Notes: generated by a model from the letters alone, not told the origin. A stretch of DNA of 64,000 nucleotides from Mesobacillus foraminis (GCF_004340465.1 NZ_SLVV01000006.1:1-64000); one strand, 5' to 3'. Positions 50,434 to 59,785 are shown, counted from the stretch's first letter. Numbers and translations are program-made.

Positions 50434-51582
50434 CTACAAAATGGAATTGAAGCTTTTGCCATTATGGTAAACAAACTGGCCATTAATCATCGTCCAGATT
50501 GGTTTGGCCAGATAGTGGAAAGGGTGCTGGTTCCAAAGGACAAGGTCCGCATCCTTTCCGGCCTCAATACTTCCAAGTCTCTCATCGATTCCCAGGTTTC
50601 TTGCAGGCAGAATGGTAATCCCTTCGAGAGCTTTTTGTTCTGTCAGCCCTTCTCTGACAGCGATTGATGCGCACATGTTCAAGTATTGAACAGGGGTATA
50701 AGGATGGTCTGTGGTAATGGAGACTTCGATGCCGTGGCGAGTCAGCTCCTGGTACGTGTTCCAGCTTTTGTTTTTCAGTTCAATTTTAGACCGTCTGGTT
50801 AGCGTAGGGCCAACAGAAACCTTCAGTCCTATGTTAGACAATTCTTCCGCAATCAGGTGCCCCTCGGTACAATGTTCAATCCTTAAATCAAGATCAAACT
50901 CTTCTGCCAAACGGACTGCGGAAATGATATCATCCGCTCGATGGGCATGAACTCTGACTGGTATTTCTCTATTAAGTGCTTTGACAAGAGGGATAATCCG
51001 GAGTGCCTCCGGGTTATCCGCATGTTTCGCCTCGTAAAAAGCTTCCCTTAACATCCCCATGATTCCCATTCTGGTTATGGAATCTTTGTTTCCCTGGCTG
51101 TGCATCCGCTTGGGATTCTCCCCAAGAGCTATTTTCAAACCTGCTGTTTCCCGGAGCAGCATATGTTTTATATTTTTTCCGGACGTTTTTATAACAGAAG
51201 TTGTTCCTCCTATTACATTTGAGCTCCCCGGCATGACATGGACGGTGGTGATGCCGGATTTGACCGCATCCAGAAAAGCGGGGTCCAGAGGATAAACTCC
51301 GTCAATTGCCCGGATATGCGGACTAAGCGGTTCAATTGTTTCATTGGCATCATTTCCTGCCCAGCCTGTACCTTCATCGTACAGGCCCAAATGGGTATGG
51401 ACATCAATAAAACCGGGGAAGAGGTAACTGTTTGAACAATCAATGACAGCCATGCCTGCTTCAGAAGGAAGGTTTGGGCCAATTGAGCTGATTTTTCCGG
51501 AATCAATCAATACATCACAATGGTGAAGCGGGTTAAAGACAATTGGATAGACCCGTGCATTTTTTAATAATATTTTTCTCAT
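50434..51582 (-). CDS. Metal-dependent amidohydrolase
   Basis: Protein of 382 residues with the amidohydrolase fold: metal motif DVHTHLG near 60, further histidines in VHAHRADD near 213 and IEHCTEGH near 237, and the aspartate in TTDHPYTP near 290. The C-terminus ends with the family's small beta-sandwich (GSIEAGKDADLVLW). The relatives are imidazolonepropionase-like hydrolases of unassigned substrate. Only a weak SD (TTCGGGA) precedes the ATG. It lies 57 bp after uppP on the same strand and may be cotranscribed with it. Confidence 0.9.
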   Translation of the reverse strand: MRKILLKNARVYPIVFNPLHHCDVLIDSGKISSIGPNLPSEAGMAVIDCSNSYLFPGFIDVHTHLGLYDEGTGWAGNDANETIEPLSPHIRAIDGVYPLDPAFLDAVKSGITTVHVMPGSSNVIGGTTSVIKTSGKNIKHMLLRETAGLKIALGENPKRMHSQGNKDSITRMGIMGMLREAFYEAKHADNPEALRIIPLVKALNREIPVRVHAHRADDIISAVRLAEEFDLDLRIEHCTEGHLIAEELSNIGLKVSVGPTLTRRSKIELKNKSWNTYQELTRHGIEVSITTDHPYTPVQYLNMCASIAVREGLTEQKALEGITILPARNLGIDERLGSIEAGKDADLVLWNQHPFHYLAKPIWTMINGQFVYHNGKSFNSIL

Positions 51583-51639
51583 TTCCCGAACCCCTGATTT
51601 TTACAGTAACAGTTTTGTGCCATTGGAGATTCCTCCATT

Positions 51640-52422
51640 TCAAAAGATTCCTGCATACTGCAGGATTAGGACCAGCAGCCCTAAAGCCCAGACGTAGACA
51701 GCAAAAACTTTTAATGAATTCTTTTTTAGATACTGGATCATCCATACCACTGCTATGTAACCGGAAAGGGCTGCTGCAATTGTAGCCACTAACAGGCTTC
51801 CAAGGGAAACGCCTTCAGCAGTCCCTTCAAAAAGTTTTGGCAGCTGGTAGAGGATCCCGCCGGCAATGGCAGGTATGGACAGCAAAAAAGAAAAATAAGC
51901 TGCTGTTTCCCTGTCAAGCTTCCGAAACAGGGCTGCGGCAATGGTAAGTCCTGATCGGGAGAGAGCCGGCATAATGGCTGCAGACTGAAAAATCCCGATG
52001 ATAAAAGCATCCTGATAGGTGACCTGGCTCATATTTTTTTTTCCTTTTTTTACTCCGTCAGCCACCCAAAGGATAAAACCGGTCACAATAAATTCCCACC
52101 CAATTGTACTTCCAGTCTTCGATATCGAGTCAAAAAAATCACTGAACAGTACTCCGGCTGCTACCGCCGGAATGGTGCCAATCACAAGCAGCCATGTAGT
52201 CTTCCCAAAGGGGTTTTTCAGGATGCCCAGTAGTTCTTCTTTATAGATGACCAGAACAGCCAGCAATGTGCCGGTATGAAGCATTGTGTCGAGGAACAGA
52301 CCGGCTTCATCCAGCCCAAAAAGATGCCGGCCGAGAAAAAGATGCCCGGTGCTGGAGATTGGCAGGAATTCAGTCAGTCCTTGGATGATTCCAAGGATAA
52401 ATGCCTCTATTTTTGACATCAT
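51640..52422 (-). CDS. uppP: Undecaprenyl-diphosphatase UppP/BacA
   Basis: Protein of 260 residues with about eight membrane helices. The two family motifs are visible: a Glu/Gln-rich EAFILGIIQGLTEFLPISST followed by GH near 5-28, and MPALSRSGLTIAAAL near 155, where the usual PGXSRS glycine is Ala. It recycles undecaprenyl pyrophosphate to the monophosphate carrier for peptidoglycan and gives bacitracin tolerance. The ATG at 52422 is nine bases after GAGGTG; the long upstream extension in frame has no SD. Confidence 0.92.
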   Translation of the reverse strand: MMSKIEAFILGIIQGLTEFLPISSTGHLFLGRHLFGLDEAGLFLDTMLHTGTLLAVLVIYKEELLGILKNPFGKTTWLLVIGTIPAVAAGVLFSDFFDSISKTGSTIGWEFIVTGFILWVADGVKKGKKNMSQVTYQDAFIIGIFQSAAIMPALSRSGLTIAAALFRKLDRETAAYFSFLLSIPAIAGGILYQLPKLFEGTAEGVSLGSLLVATIAAALSGYIAVVWMIQYLKKNSLKVFAVYVWALGLLVLILQYAGIF

Positions 52423-52608
52423 CTTTTCATTCACCTCGGAAGAAGTTGTTTGTATAACAAATGTATTCAAGTTGTCCTAAACAAGAACTGATCATCATAC
52501 ATATTCAATAAAATACAGCTCAATTTACAAGTAATCCTGGAGTGGAAATGGTAAGAGGTTAAATTTACTCGAGTTTTAACTAAATAGAAAAATCAGGGGG
52601 ACCGGTCC

Positions 52609-52929
52609 ATGCCAAGCCATGAGGAAAGACTGTTTGCTGCAGCAATGTATGCGATTAGCTTTTTTACGGTGTTCATTGGCCCGCTCGTCATTTGGCTGGT
52701 GAAAAAAGATCATTCGGGCTATATCGATTATCATGGGAGAGAATATTTCAACTTTCTTATTTCATATGCTGTTTATTCGTTTATCAGTGGACTTTTAATG
52801 GTTATATTGATTGGAATGTTCTTGTTGCCAATTGTGGCAGTGATGGCAGTTATATTCACTGTTATGGGGGCGATCAAGGCCTATGAGGGAGAACAATACA
52901 GGATTCCATTTATTTTTCGGATTCTATAA
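52609..52929 (+). CDS. Small DUF4870-type membrane protein
   Basis: Protein of 106 residues with three membrane helices (about 8-28, 47-65, 68-90) and the conserved middle motif FGYIDYHGREYFNFLISY-like segment (SGYIDYHGREYFNFLISY). Proteins of this family (Tic20-like) are widespread and unassigned. SD AGGGGGA. Single gene followed by a terminator. Confidence 0.88.
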   Translation: MPSHEERLFAAAMYAISFFTVFIGPLVIWLVKKDHSGYIDYHGREYFNFLISYAVYSFISGLLMVILIGMFLLPIVAVMAVIFTVMGAIKAYEGEQYRIPFIFRIL

Positions 52930-52989
52930 AGCTCTGACGGCTGATTTGTTCACATAATCTGGAACAGGGGAGGTTCAATATCAAGAGAG

Positions 52990-53018
52990 GTGCCAGGGAG
53001 TCTCCTGGCACTTTTTTT
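52990..53018 (+). terminator. Terminator
   Basis: GTGCCAGGGA-GTC-TCCTGGCAC followed by TTTTTTT. Confidence 0.93.
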
Positions 53019-53094
53019 GGTACTGGGATTGACTGATAACCTAAAATTCTACTTTGGAGCTAACGAATCACAAGTGATAGTCATCCGGTATCCA

Positions 53095-53133
53095 ATAAAA
53101 AAGCGGGCTGGTTCCGTTACCGGCACAGCCCGC
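53095..53133 (-). terminator. Terminator of the small lipoprotein gene
   Basis: On the minus strand AGCGGGCTG / CAGCCCGCT with a long loop is followed by TTTTTTA. Confidence 0.88.
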
Positions 53134-53143
53134 TCTTGATTTA

Positions 53144-53359
53144 TTATTGACCTTCTTCTTCAGTATCATCTGTATTGGTTTCATCGTCGGCGGCATCTTC
53201 TTCCGTATCTTCCGCTTCTGTATCATCATTCGTGTCATCTTCAACTTCTTGGTTTTCTTCCGTTTCTTCTTCGCTATTCGCATTGGTACAGCCTGTGGCA
53301 ACCCCTGTCAGCATAAAAGCAGCCATCAAAGTCAAAAGCCATTTTTGCAGGTTTTTCAT
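53144..53359 (-). CDS. Small acidic lipoprotein
   Basis: Protein of 71 residues. The signal peptide KNLQKWLLTLMAAFMLTGV ends at a lipobox (VATGC, C24). The mature part is almost entirely Glu, Asp, Thr and Asn (EEETEENQEVEDDTNDD and similar), so it is unstructured and strongly negative. It might bind cations at the membrane surface, but no family function is known. SD GAGGAGG. Single gene. Confidence 0.85.
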   Translation of the reverse strand: MKNLQKWLLTLMAAFMLTGVATGCTNANSEEETEENQEVEDDTNDDTEAEDTEEDAADDETNTDDTEEEGQ

Positions 53360-53663
53360 TTTTTAATTGCCTCCTCTGTAAAACAATTTTTTTATACAAT
53401 CTCATCATACAAGCTTTTTAAATAAAGAAAACAGGTTTTTCCAATAGTTAACAATCTTTAACCCTTCGTTAAAAAATAATTAATGAATTAACATGTATAA
53501 AATAAACCTGCTTCAAGGAGGGGACTGGTACTTTAAAAACTCGTAAAAGCTGTTTTAAGCGAGGTTTTGAAAGGAAATGGTATACTACTCTTTGCCTGGT
53601 GTGCCTGTTGGAAACGAAGATAACAGCAGGCAAAACTATTAAAGTCGATTGGAGAAAGGGAGA
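53360..53663. other. Intergenic region between lipoprotein and patatin genes
   Basis: No gene I can support. An SD-like AAGGAGGGG at 53515-53523 is not followed by a usable start. GCCTGTT and AACAGCAGGC near 53600-53630 can pair. Otherwise AT-rich. Confidence 0.5.
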
Positions 53664-54515
53664 ATGACAATGTCTGTAGACGCTGGCCTTGTTCTTGAAG
53701 GGGGCGGAATGAGAGGGGTATATACAGCCGGAGTGCTTGAATATTTCCTGGAAAAGGAAATTTCCTTTCCGTATGTAATCGGTGTATCAGCGGGTGCCGC
53801 GATGGCTGCATCTTATCTTTCCAAGCAAAAGGGAAGAAATAAAAGAGTAAATATTGAATTAGTAAAGGACCCGCGTTATCTTTCATGGAGAAATTATTTT
53901 AAAAATCGTCAGCTCTTTGGAATGGATTTTATCTTTGATGAAATTCCAAATAAGCTTGTACCTTTTGATTACGATGAATTTTTCAAAAGTAAATCACAAT
54001 TTGTGATCGGGACCACGGATTGCCTTACTGGTGAACCTGTATATTTAACAAAAGAGGATTATGGTGAGGAAATGCTTAAGGCCATCAAGGCCTCCAGCTC
54101 ATTGCCGTTCATTGCTCCGGAAATTCACTTTAAAAACAGGATATTGCTTGATGGCGGAATAAGCGACCCGATTCCTTTAGGGAAATCACAGAAGGATGGC
54201 AATAAACGGAATGTAGTCATACTCACCAGAAATGAAGGCTATTTAAAAAAACCGTCAAAATTCCATTTTCTCGTAAAAAGAAAATATCCTGAGTATACTG
54301 GGCTTCAAAGGGCGCTTGCCGACCGGTACCGGAAGTATAATGAAACCGTAGAGTATTTGAGGGAGGAAGAGAAAAAGGGAAATACGGTCGTAATACGGCC
54401 TGCAAAGCCGCTGGATGTTGGCCGGATTGAGAGGAATCCGGTAAAGCTTGAAAACTTGTATGTTCAGGGCTATCAGGACGCGAAGCTTGCGGCAGAACGT
54501 CTGGCTGCCTGGTAA
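53664..54515 (+). CDS. Patatin-like phospholipase (YjjU-type)
   Basis: Protein of 283 residues. The oxyanion loop GGGMRG (13-18), nucleophile elbow GVSAG near 42 (Ser) and catalytic Asp in DGGIS near 168 form the patatin Ser-Asp dyad. It is a cytoplasmic or membrane-associated lipid acyl hydrolase with an unknown substrate. The start ATG at 53664 has GGAG nine bases upstream; the ATG at 53670 (AAAGGGAG upstream) is an equal alternative. Single gene. Confidence 0.9.
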   Translation: MTMSVDAGLVLEGGGMRGVYTAGVLEYFLEKEISFPYVIGVSAGAAMAASYLSKQKGRNKRVNIELVKDPRYLSWRNYFKNRQLFGMDFIFDEIPNKLVPFDYDEFFKSKSQFVIGTTDCLTGEPVYLTKEDYGEEMLKAIKASSSLPFIAPEIHFKNRILLDGGISDPIPLGKSQKDGNKRNVVILTRNEGYLKKPSKFHFLVKRKYPEYTGLQRALADRYRKYNETVEYLREEEKKGNTVVIRPAKPLDVGRIERNPVKLENLYVQGYQDAKLAAERLAAW

Positions 54516-54644
54516 TATTGCAGCTGTTTAGGGAAGGAATGCTAGTGTTGCGAAGTTTAAGTTTAATGATTTACTTATTTACATAAAAGAATTCATTTTT
54601 TTGTCCACACTTCTTAAAATAGAGTTAGAGGAGGGTGTTTACAC

Positions 54645-55220
54645 ATGAAGAAATTTCTGATGGTTGCAGCTTCCATCCTGGCTGTATTACTAATTGTTGA
54701 CCTGACCATCTTAAAAGACCAAGGAATGCTCAGCCAGGCAGGCCTTTCAGGTCAATACAGCAAAATAGCCAATCCTGAAGATCTTCCGGAAGGGCTTGAG
54801 GTAAAAAATCGTGCACCGGACTTTACCCTGCAGACACTAAACGGCGATGAAGTAAAACTCAGCGATTACCGCGGGAAAAAGGTACTCCTGAATTTTTGGG
54901 CCACCTGGTGTCCGCCTTGCAAAGCTGAAATGCCATACATGCAGGAAATGTATGATAAATATAAAAAAGAGGGATTTGAAATCCTCGCCGTCAACAGTAC
55001 GGTTACGGAAAAATCCGAAAAGGATGTCAGCGAATTTGTGAAAAAATACGAGTTGAGCTTCCTGATTCCAATGGATGAAAAAAACAGGGTTTCAAGTGAT
55101 TATGAAATCCTGGCTTATCCAACCAGCTTCTTTATCGATGCAAATGGCGTCATCCGCAGCAAATCGGTGGGAGGGATGACGAAGGAATTTCTCGAGAAAG
55201 AAATCAAGAAACTTCCTTGA
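54645..55220 (+). CDS. Membrane-anchored thiol-disulfide oxidoreductase (ResA/YneN-like)
   Basis: Protein of 191 residues: N-terminal membrane anchor (about 4-22), then an AhpC/TSA-type thioredoxin fold outside the membrane. The active site is WCPPC (C89, C92) in NFWATWCPPCKAEMPYMQ, with cis-proline YPTS near 157. It probably reduces disulfides of secreted proteins or apocytochrome c; the partner is unknown as no ccdA or cytochrome gene is beside it. SD GAGGAGGG. Single gene. Confidence 0.9.
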   Translation: MKKFLMVAASILAVLLIVDLTILKDQGMLSQAGLSGQYSKIANPEDLPEGLEVKNRAPDFTLQTLNGDEVKLSDYRGKKVLLNFWATWCPPCKAEMPYMQEMYDKYKKEGFEILAVNSTVTEKSEKDVSEFVKKYELSFLIPMDEKNRVSSDYEILAYPTSFFIDANGVIRSKSVGGMTKEFLEKEIKKLP

Positions 55221-55276
55221 GCGTGATTGCCTATTTCCCGTAATGAACTGTGGCAAGTGAATATCATCACCATCAC

Positions 55277-55543
55277 CTATAAAAATGGTTTTTGCGGCTT
55301 TATATACCGTTTAATCTCTGCTGCAAGGGCGCGTCTAAGTGAAAGCTGGCTGGTAAAGGCAGCTATATCTTCAGGATTAGGGAAGATGCCGAAATCGTTG
55401 AAGCGCACCCGGATGATTCCGGCCGTTTTTCCTGCCTGGGGATGAACACAGGAGGTTTCCACTACGGCAATTTTTTCATTTAGTCCTTTTTCTGCTGTTT
55501 CAACTTCTGTAATAAAAAACGAAAATTTATAAGGTTCATTCAT
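55277..55543 (-). CDS. Conserved hypothetical protein
   Basis: Protein of 88 residues from the ATG at 55543 (GGAGCTGATGGA upstream); a longer open frame runs into dapF on the other strand and is not used. It starts MNEPYKFSFFITEVETAEKG and continues with alternating strands and a helical end (FTSQLSLRRALAAEIKRYIK). No motif and no family recognised. It lies 101 bp from the divergent dapF start and is convergent with the thioredoxin gene. Confidence 0.75.
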   Translation of the reverse strand: MNEPYKFSFFITEVETAEKGLNEKIAVVETSCVHPQAGKTAGIIRVRFNDFGIFPNPEDIAAFTSQLSLRRALAAEIKRYIKPQKPFL

Positions 55544-55643
55544 TCCATCAGCTCCATTACCAGGGAAAATTGGATTCTTTATTGAACATTCAGCAAAATT
55601 ATGGCATCTTTTATTATAGTAAAAGAATTTGGAGGCTTCCATT

Positions 55644-56603
55644 ATGATGATTGAACTAATAAAGTGCCATGGGTCAGGCAATGACTTTTTGCTGATCGAT
55701 GAAATGGACCGTGATTACGGCTTTACGGAGGAACGTCGCGCAGAGCTGGCAAAACAACTTTGTGACAGAGATTCCTCCCTTGGAGCCGACGGGATCCTGT
55801 ATATATTGAACAGTGAAAAAGCGGATGGACGTATGCGTGTATTCAACTCGGATGGTTCAGAGGCATCCATGTGCGGAAACGGCCTTCGTTGTGCCGGCCG
55901 TTATATTTGTGAAAAGCTTGGACTGGAAGAAATAATAGTTGAAACCATGAAGGCCGATTTACAGGTGAAAAAGGAAGAGGATATCTTCCCTGGTATCCCA
56001 ACCTACCTGGTGGGGATTTCTCCTGTATCCTTTCAGGTAAGAGATCTTCCTCTCGTTATCGACCAGGAGACACTCATTCAGGAGCGGCTTCCGCAGCTGA
56101 ATGACGAGCTTGTGTTTACTGCCGTTGCGGTACCAAACCCGCACCTTGCTGCGATCGTCAATGATTCCCAGCTTGATTCCAGTTTGCAGAAAGAACTGAG
56201 TGAAAAAGTAAATGGACCGAACAAATTGTTTCCGGACGGAGTCAATGTCAGCTTTATCAAGGTCCTGGGCAAGAATCAGATTTATGTACGGACTTTTGAA
56301 CGGGGAGTTGGCTTCACCAATGCCTGCGGTACAGCAATGTCTGCATCCAGCCTCGTCACTTGCCTGATCGGTGAAAACCAGGCAGAAGAAAACATCTCTG
56401 TCTTTAACAACGGTGGGATGGTGCGCTGCGTGGTGCATAAATATGAGGATTCCTACAAAATTGACTTGATTGGCAATGCAACCTATCTGTATAAGGCAAG
56501 CATTGATACAGAAAATGGCTTTGTAATGGAAAAAGAAGAATATAGCGAACAGGAGTTGTACAGAAAGCTGCAGGAGCATGCGCAATCTGTCCTGAACAAA
56601 TAA
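55644..56603 (+). CDS. dapF: Diaminopimelate epimerase
   Basis: Protein of 319 residues, somewhat longer than the usual 275-290. It interconverts LL- and meso-diaminopimelate for lysine and peptidoglycan. The two catalytic cysteines are C77 (MCGNGLRCAGR) and C228 (NACGTAMSAS). The extra length is at the C-terminus (about 285-319), charged and helical. SD TTGGAGG is before the ATG at 55644; the ATG at 55629 lies upstream of it. Single gene with terminator. Confidence 0.95.
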   Translation: MMIELIKCHGSGNDFLLIDEMDRDYGFTEERRAELAKQLCDRDSSLGADGILYILNSEKADGRMRVFNSDGSEASMCGNGLRCAGRYICEKLGLEEIIVETMKADLQVKKEEDIFPGIPTYLVGISPVSFQVRDLPLVIDQETLIQERLPQLNDELVFTAVAVPNPHLAAIVNDSQLDSSLQKELSEKVNGPNKLFPDGVNVSFIKVLGKNQIYVRTFERGVGFTNACGTAMSASSLVTCLIGENQAEENISVFNNGGMVRCVVHKYEDSYKIDLIGNATYLYKASIDTENGFVMEKEEYSEQELYRKLQEHAQSVLNK

Positions 56604-56610
56604 AATGTCA

Positions 56611-56656
56611 AAAAACCCTGATAAAAGCGTAGCATGCTTTTATCGGGGTTTTTTGC
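56611..56656. terminator. Bidirectional terminator
   Basis: AAAAACCCTGATAAAAGC / GCTTTTATCGGGGTTTTTT forms a long stem between the convergent dapF and ligD genes. Confidence 0.93.
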
Positions 56657-56672
56657 TTTTGGGACCGCAGGA

Positions 56673-58502
56673 CTATTTTTTTCGTAATACCTTAAGTACT
56701 GGGTCGAAAGCCTGCACTTCTTTTACAGAAAAATAATCTGCAAAAGGTGAGCCTTTTCTGTTTATTCTCTCCACCATATTGGTCACCTTAAAGGACTCGA
56801 TTGAAAGATTCTCATCTACTTCATCCCAGAATAAAGGCGCCGCCACTGTAGCTGTTTTCGTACCGCGGGGCGAGAAGGGGCAAATGATCGTTTTCCCTTC
56901 TGCATGCTGTACGTAGTCGACATAAAGGCGGCCGCCGCGATTTTTCTTCATACGCTCGACCGTAAACAGTTCAGGCTCCCTGGAGACAAGGTACTGGGCG
57001 ATAAAAGTAGTAAACAGCCTCGTGTCATCATAGCTGTACCTGTCTTTAGGGAGAGGGATATAAACCTGAAGCCCTTTATTCCCGGAGGTTTTGATAAAAC
57101 TGATCAATTCTAGCTGGTCTAGTACCTCTTTGATCATCCGGGCTGCCTGTACGGCCAGTTGAAAATGATCCCTTGAGGGAGGGTCGAGGTCGAATACAAT
57201 TTCATCAGGCCCCTTGCTGCTGATGGTCTGAAAAGGAATATGGTATTCAATGGCAATTTGGTTTCCGAGCCACAGCAGTGTTTTCAGATCATCACATACG
57301 ATATAGTCGATTCCATCAGACAGTGAGGTACGGATAAAATCGGGTGCATAATCCGGGCAATTTTTTTGATAGAAGGCCTCTTTGCCAAGGAGACCGTGCG
57401 GATAGCGGATTACGGTCAGCAGCCGGTCCCTTAAAAACGGGAGCATATGCTGTGAAATTTCTTGAAGGTAACGAATGAAATCCGCCTTTTGAACAGGAGT
57501 TTCCTCCCAAATCGGTTTATCTGGATGGGTAATTTCAATACCTGAGGGAATATTTTTTTGCTGCTGCGCAAATTTTTCATACGTGCATTCTTCTGGCTTG
57601 AGGTCAAATCGGAATTGATGGAAATGAGGCTCACGCATTTGCTCTTCATAGAGTTCAAGGTACTTAACCTCAAGGCATATGCCTGGGTTGACATAAATAA
57701 ACCGGTCATCTTCCCCTGAATGGTTGCCTTTTATGGTCTGGGCCAGAGCTGCCTTTTCATCTGGCTTAAATCCAAAGAGTACCGCCCCGAGCGGATGAAG
57801 CTCCCGGCCTTTATAAACTGAAACATAAAAGTACCCATTGGACTTTTCATAGGCCGTGATAAAACAGTTCACATACTTCCAATTCTTGAATTTAAACCAT
57901 TTATCGGTCCGCTTTCCTTCCTCCCACCGGCTCTTAGTATGTTTAGCGACAATGCCCTCCCCATCGTTTAAAACTACATGGTCCCATAGCTGCTGAAAAT
58001 TTTCTTCTGAAGTAATTAATTGGACGAGCTGGGAATCAGAGGTGTCCGGAGCAAGCGGGAGGCCGGCTTCCTCAAAAATGTTGACTAGTTCCCTGTGTCT
58101 CTCCTCGTAAGGCAGTGAGGTCATATCTTTTCCCCTAAGTGTGAGGACGTCAAAAACCATAAGCCTGCAGGGTTTATTTTTCGCTTTTTCCTTAATTCTT
58201 TCAGTTGATCTCATTCTGCCTCGAATTTGCAGTGCTCCAAAATCCGCTTTATAGGCGTTTACGAGGTCCACTAGTTCTCCATCCAAAACCAGCGGCAAAA
58301 GCGGGGCAAACTTTTCTTTCTTATCCTCTAAAAAAGCCCTAATTTCGGGAAATATATCGAGGAGCGGCTTTCCGTTCCTGCTTGTCAGACTGATTTCATC
58401 ATCCCATTTCAGAAAAGCCCGGAAGCCATCAAACTTCACTTCATATTGCCAATCATCACCCTTAGGGGCTTCAAAAGTAAGAGTGGGGAGCATTGGTTTC
58501 AT
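56673..58502 (-). CDS. ligD: NHEJ DNA ligase LigD (ligase-polymerase)
   Basis: Protein of 609 residues, the size of B. subtilis LigD. The ligase part comes first: adenylation lysine K23 (YEVKFDGFRA), EGIVAK (182-187) and KWFKFK (201-206). The primase-like polymerase part is from about 325, with the metal pair D438 and D440 (VFDLD). There is no phosphoesterase domain, as is typical of Bacillus. With Ku it repairs double-strand breaks, mainly in spores. It is divergent from ku, separated by 144 bp, instead of forming an operon. SD AAAGGAG. Confidence 0.97.
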   Translation of the reverse strand: MKPMLPTLTFEAPKGDDWQYEVKFDGFRAFLKWDDEISLTSRNGKPLLDIFPEIRAFLEDKKEKFAPLLPLVLDGELVDLVNAYKADFGALQIRGRMRSTERIKEKAKNKPCRLMVFDVLTLRGKDMTSLPYEERHRELVNIFEEAGLPLAPDTSDSQLVQLITSEENFQQLWDHVVLNDGEGIVAKHTKSRWEEGKRTDKWFKFKNWKYVNCFITAYEKSNGYFYVSVYKGRELHPLGAVLFGFKPDEKAALAQTIKGNHSGEDDRFIYVNPGICLEVKYLELYEEQMREPHFHQFRFDLKPEECTYEKFAQQQKNIPSGIEITHPDKPIWEETPVQKADFIRYLQEISQHMLPFLRDRLLTVIRYPHGLLGKEAFYQKNCPDYAPDFIRTSLSDGIDYIVCDDLKTLLWLGNQIAIEYHIPFQTISSKGPDEIVFDLDPPSRDHFQLAVQAARMIKEVLDQLELISFIKTSGNKGLQVYIPLPKDRYSYDDTRLFTTFIAQYLVSREPELFTVERMKKNRGGRLYVDYVQHAEGKTIICPFSPRGTKTATVAAPLFWDEVDENLSIESFKVTNMVERINRKGSPFADYFSVKEVQAFDPVLKVLRKK

Positions 58503-58646
58503 TTTCAGGCTCCTTTCAGGTATATATTTAGGGTTAGCTTTCCAGATAGTAAGCGAACTAATGCACTGGCAAATGTTTATAAGGATGAATATCGCGGTTC
58601 TGCAGAAATTAACACTAATAAACCACTATAGAATGGAGTTCTGACC
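58503..58646. promoter_or_regulatory. Divergent promoter region of ligD and ku
   Basis: The 144 bp between divergent starts must hold both promoters. I could not assign sigma-A or sigma-G motifs with confidence; TGAATA near 58586 and CACTAATA near 58613 are suggestive but wrongly spaced. Confidence 0.4.
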
Positions 58647-59498
58647 ATGCATACGATGTGGAAAGGAAGCATCTCATTCGGGCTTGTCAATATTCCGGTT
58701 AAACTTCATACGGCCACAGAAGATAAGGATATAAAATTGCGAACTCTCCACAAGGAGTGCCATTCACCTGTCAAATACGAAAAGGTTTGTTCCGTGTGTG
58801 AAGTCGAACTAAAGCCAGAGGATATTGTAAAAGCCTACGAGTATACAAAAGGAAAATATGTTGTGCTTGAAGATGAAGAGCTTGAAAATTTACGCAAGGA
58901 AAATGAGGACAGAGCAGTCGAAATCATTGATTTTGTCAAAATGGATCAGATTGATCCGATTTATTTTAACCGCAGTTATTTTATGTCTCCGAATGAAGGC
59001 GGAGGCAAGGCCTACTCCCTATTGAGGAAAGCACTGGAAGAATCCAAAAAAGTAGGTCTTGCCAAAATTATCATTCGGGCAAAAGAACAGCTTGCGGTTA
59101 TTCGAGTGTACGAAAATACCCTTGTAATGGAAACGATCCATTTTCCTGACGAGGTTCGCAAAGCCGCTGATGTTCCCAGTGTTCCTTCGGAGGACAAGGT
59201 TACTGAAAAGGAACTGGATACGGCAATCATGTTAATTGAGCAGCTCACAACTGAATTCAATCCTGAAAAGTATACGGATGATTACAGGACAGCCCTTCTC
59301 GATCTCATTGAAAGCAAGCGGACAGGGCAGGAAGTAGTAACAGCAAAAGAAAAAGAGCCTGTCACCAATGTGACGGATTTAATGGCTGCACTTCAGGCCT
59401 CGATTGACCGAACTAAACCGGCGGCACCAGCAGGAAAAACTAAAAAGGAGACGGCCAAACGAAAAAGGGCCGTACCGAAAGCAAAGAAAGAAGCATAG
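58647..59498 (+). CDS. ku: DNA end-binding protein Ku
   Basis: Protein of 283 residues with the prokaryotic Ku core (about 1-250): MWKGSISFGLVNIPVKL at the start and YKVC-like zinc region (YEKVCSVC near 44-51). The C-terminal tail is Lys/Ala/Pro-rich (KTKKETAKRKRAV), which in Ku proteins contributes DNA binding and LigD recruitment. It forms a homodimeric ring on broken DNA ends. SD AATGGAG before the ATG. Divergent from ligD, with a terminator after it. Confidence 0.97.
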   Translation: MHTMWKGSISFGLVNIPVKLHTATEDKDIKLRTLHKECHSPVKYEKVCSVCEVELKPEDIVKAYEYTKGKYVVLEDEELENLRKENEDRAVEIIDFVKMDQIDPIYFNRSYFMSPNEGGGKAYSLLRKALEESKKVGLAKIIIRAKEQLAVIRVYENTLVMETIHFPDEVRKAADVPSVPSEDKVTEKELDTAIMLIEQLTTEFNPEKYTDDYRTALLDLIESKRTGQEVVTAKEKEPVTNVTDLMAALQASIDRTKPAAPAGKTKKETAKRKRAVPKAKKEA

Positions 59499-59507
59499 AA
59501 CAAATAG

Positions 59508-59544
59508 AAGAAACCGCCTTCAACCGGGGCGATTTCTTTTTTTT
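59508..59544 (+). terminator. Terminator of ku
   Basis: AGAAACCGCC pairs with GGCGATTTCT (with one mismatch region) and is followed by a long T run. Confidence 0.85.
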
Positions 59545-59573
59545 TGGCTTATTCCGGGTTTTTATGGACCGTT

Positions 59574-59672
59574 AATTCAACAAGAGAGTGACAATAGCTC
59601 ACAGCTTTCCATTGGATGGGGCAAGCATCTAGGTTTATTTTATAGAAGTCTGCTTAGCTCTATTGTTGAATT
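59574..59672. repeat. MITE-like element with inverted ends
   Basis: AATTCAACAA at 59574-59583 and its exact complement TTGTTGAATT at 59663-59672 bound a 99-bp AT-rich segment with no ORF. The similarity continues inward (GAGAG versus CTCTA). It could be a small non-autonomous transposable element or a long hairpin. No target-site duplication is evident. Confidence 0.45.
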
Positions 59673-59785
59673 TAAAAGTTGTAAATTGGAAAGTTTTAAA
59701 GGATTTCATTAGATTGATGTCAAATTAGTTACGGAAGTTTTTCACCGCAGATTTGACAGAAATAGAAAGGGGGCCTGGTTAGCAC

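Noticed and set aside
55544-55681. Upstream extension of the 55277-55543 protein
   Set aside because: It runs into the divergent dapF start region; the SD belongs to the ATG at 55543.
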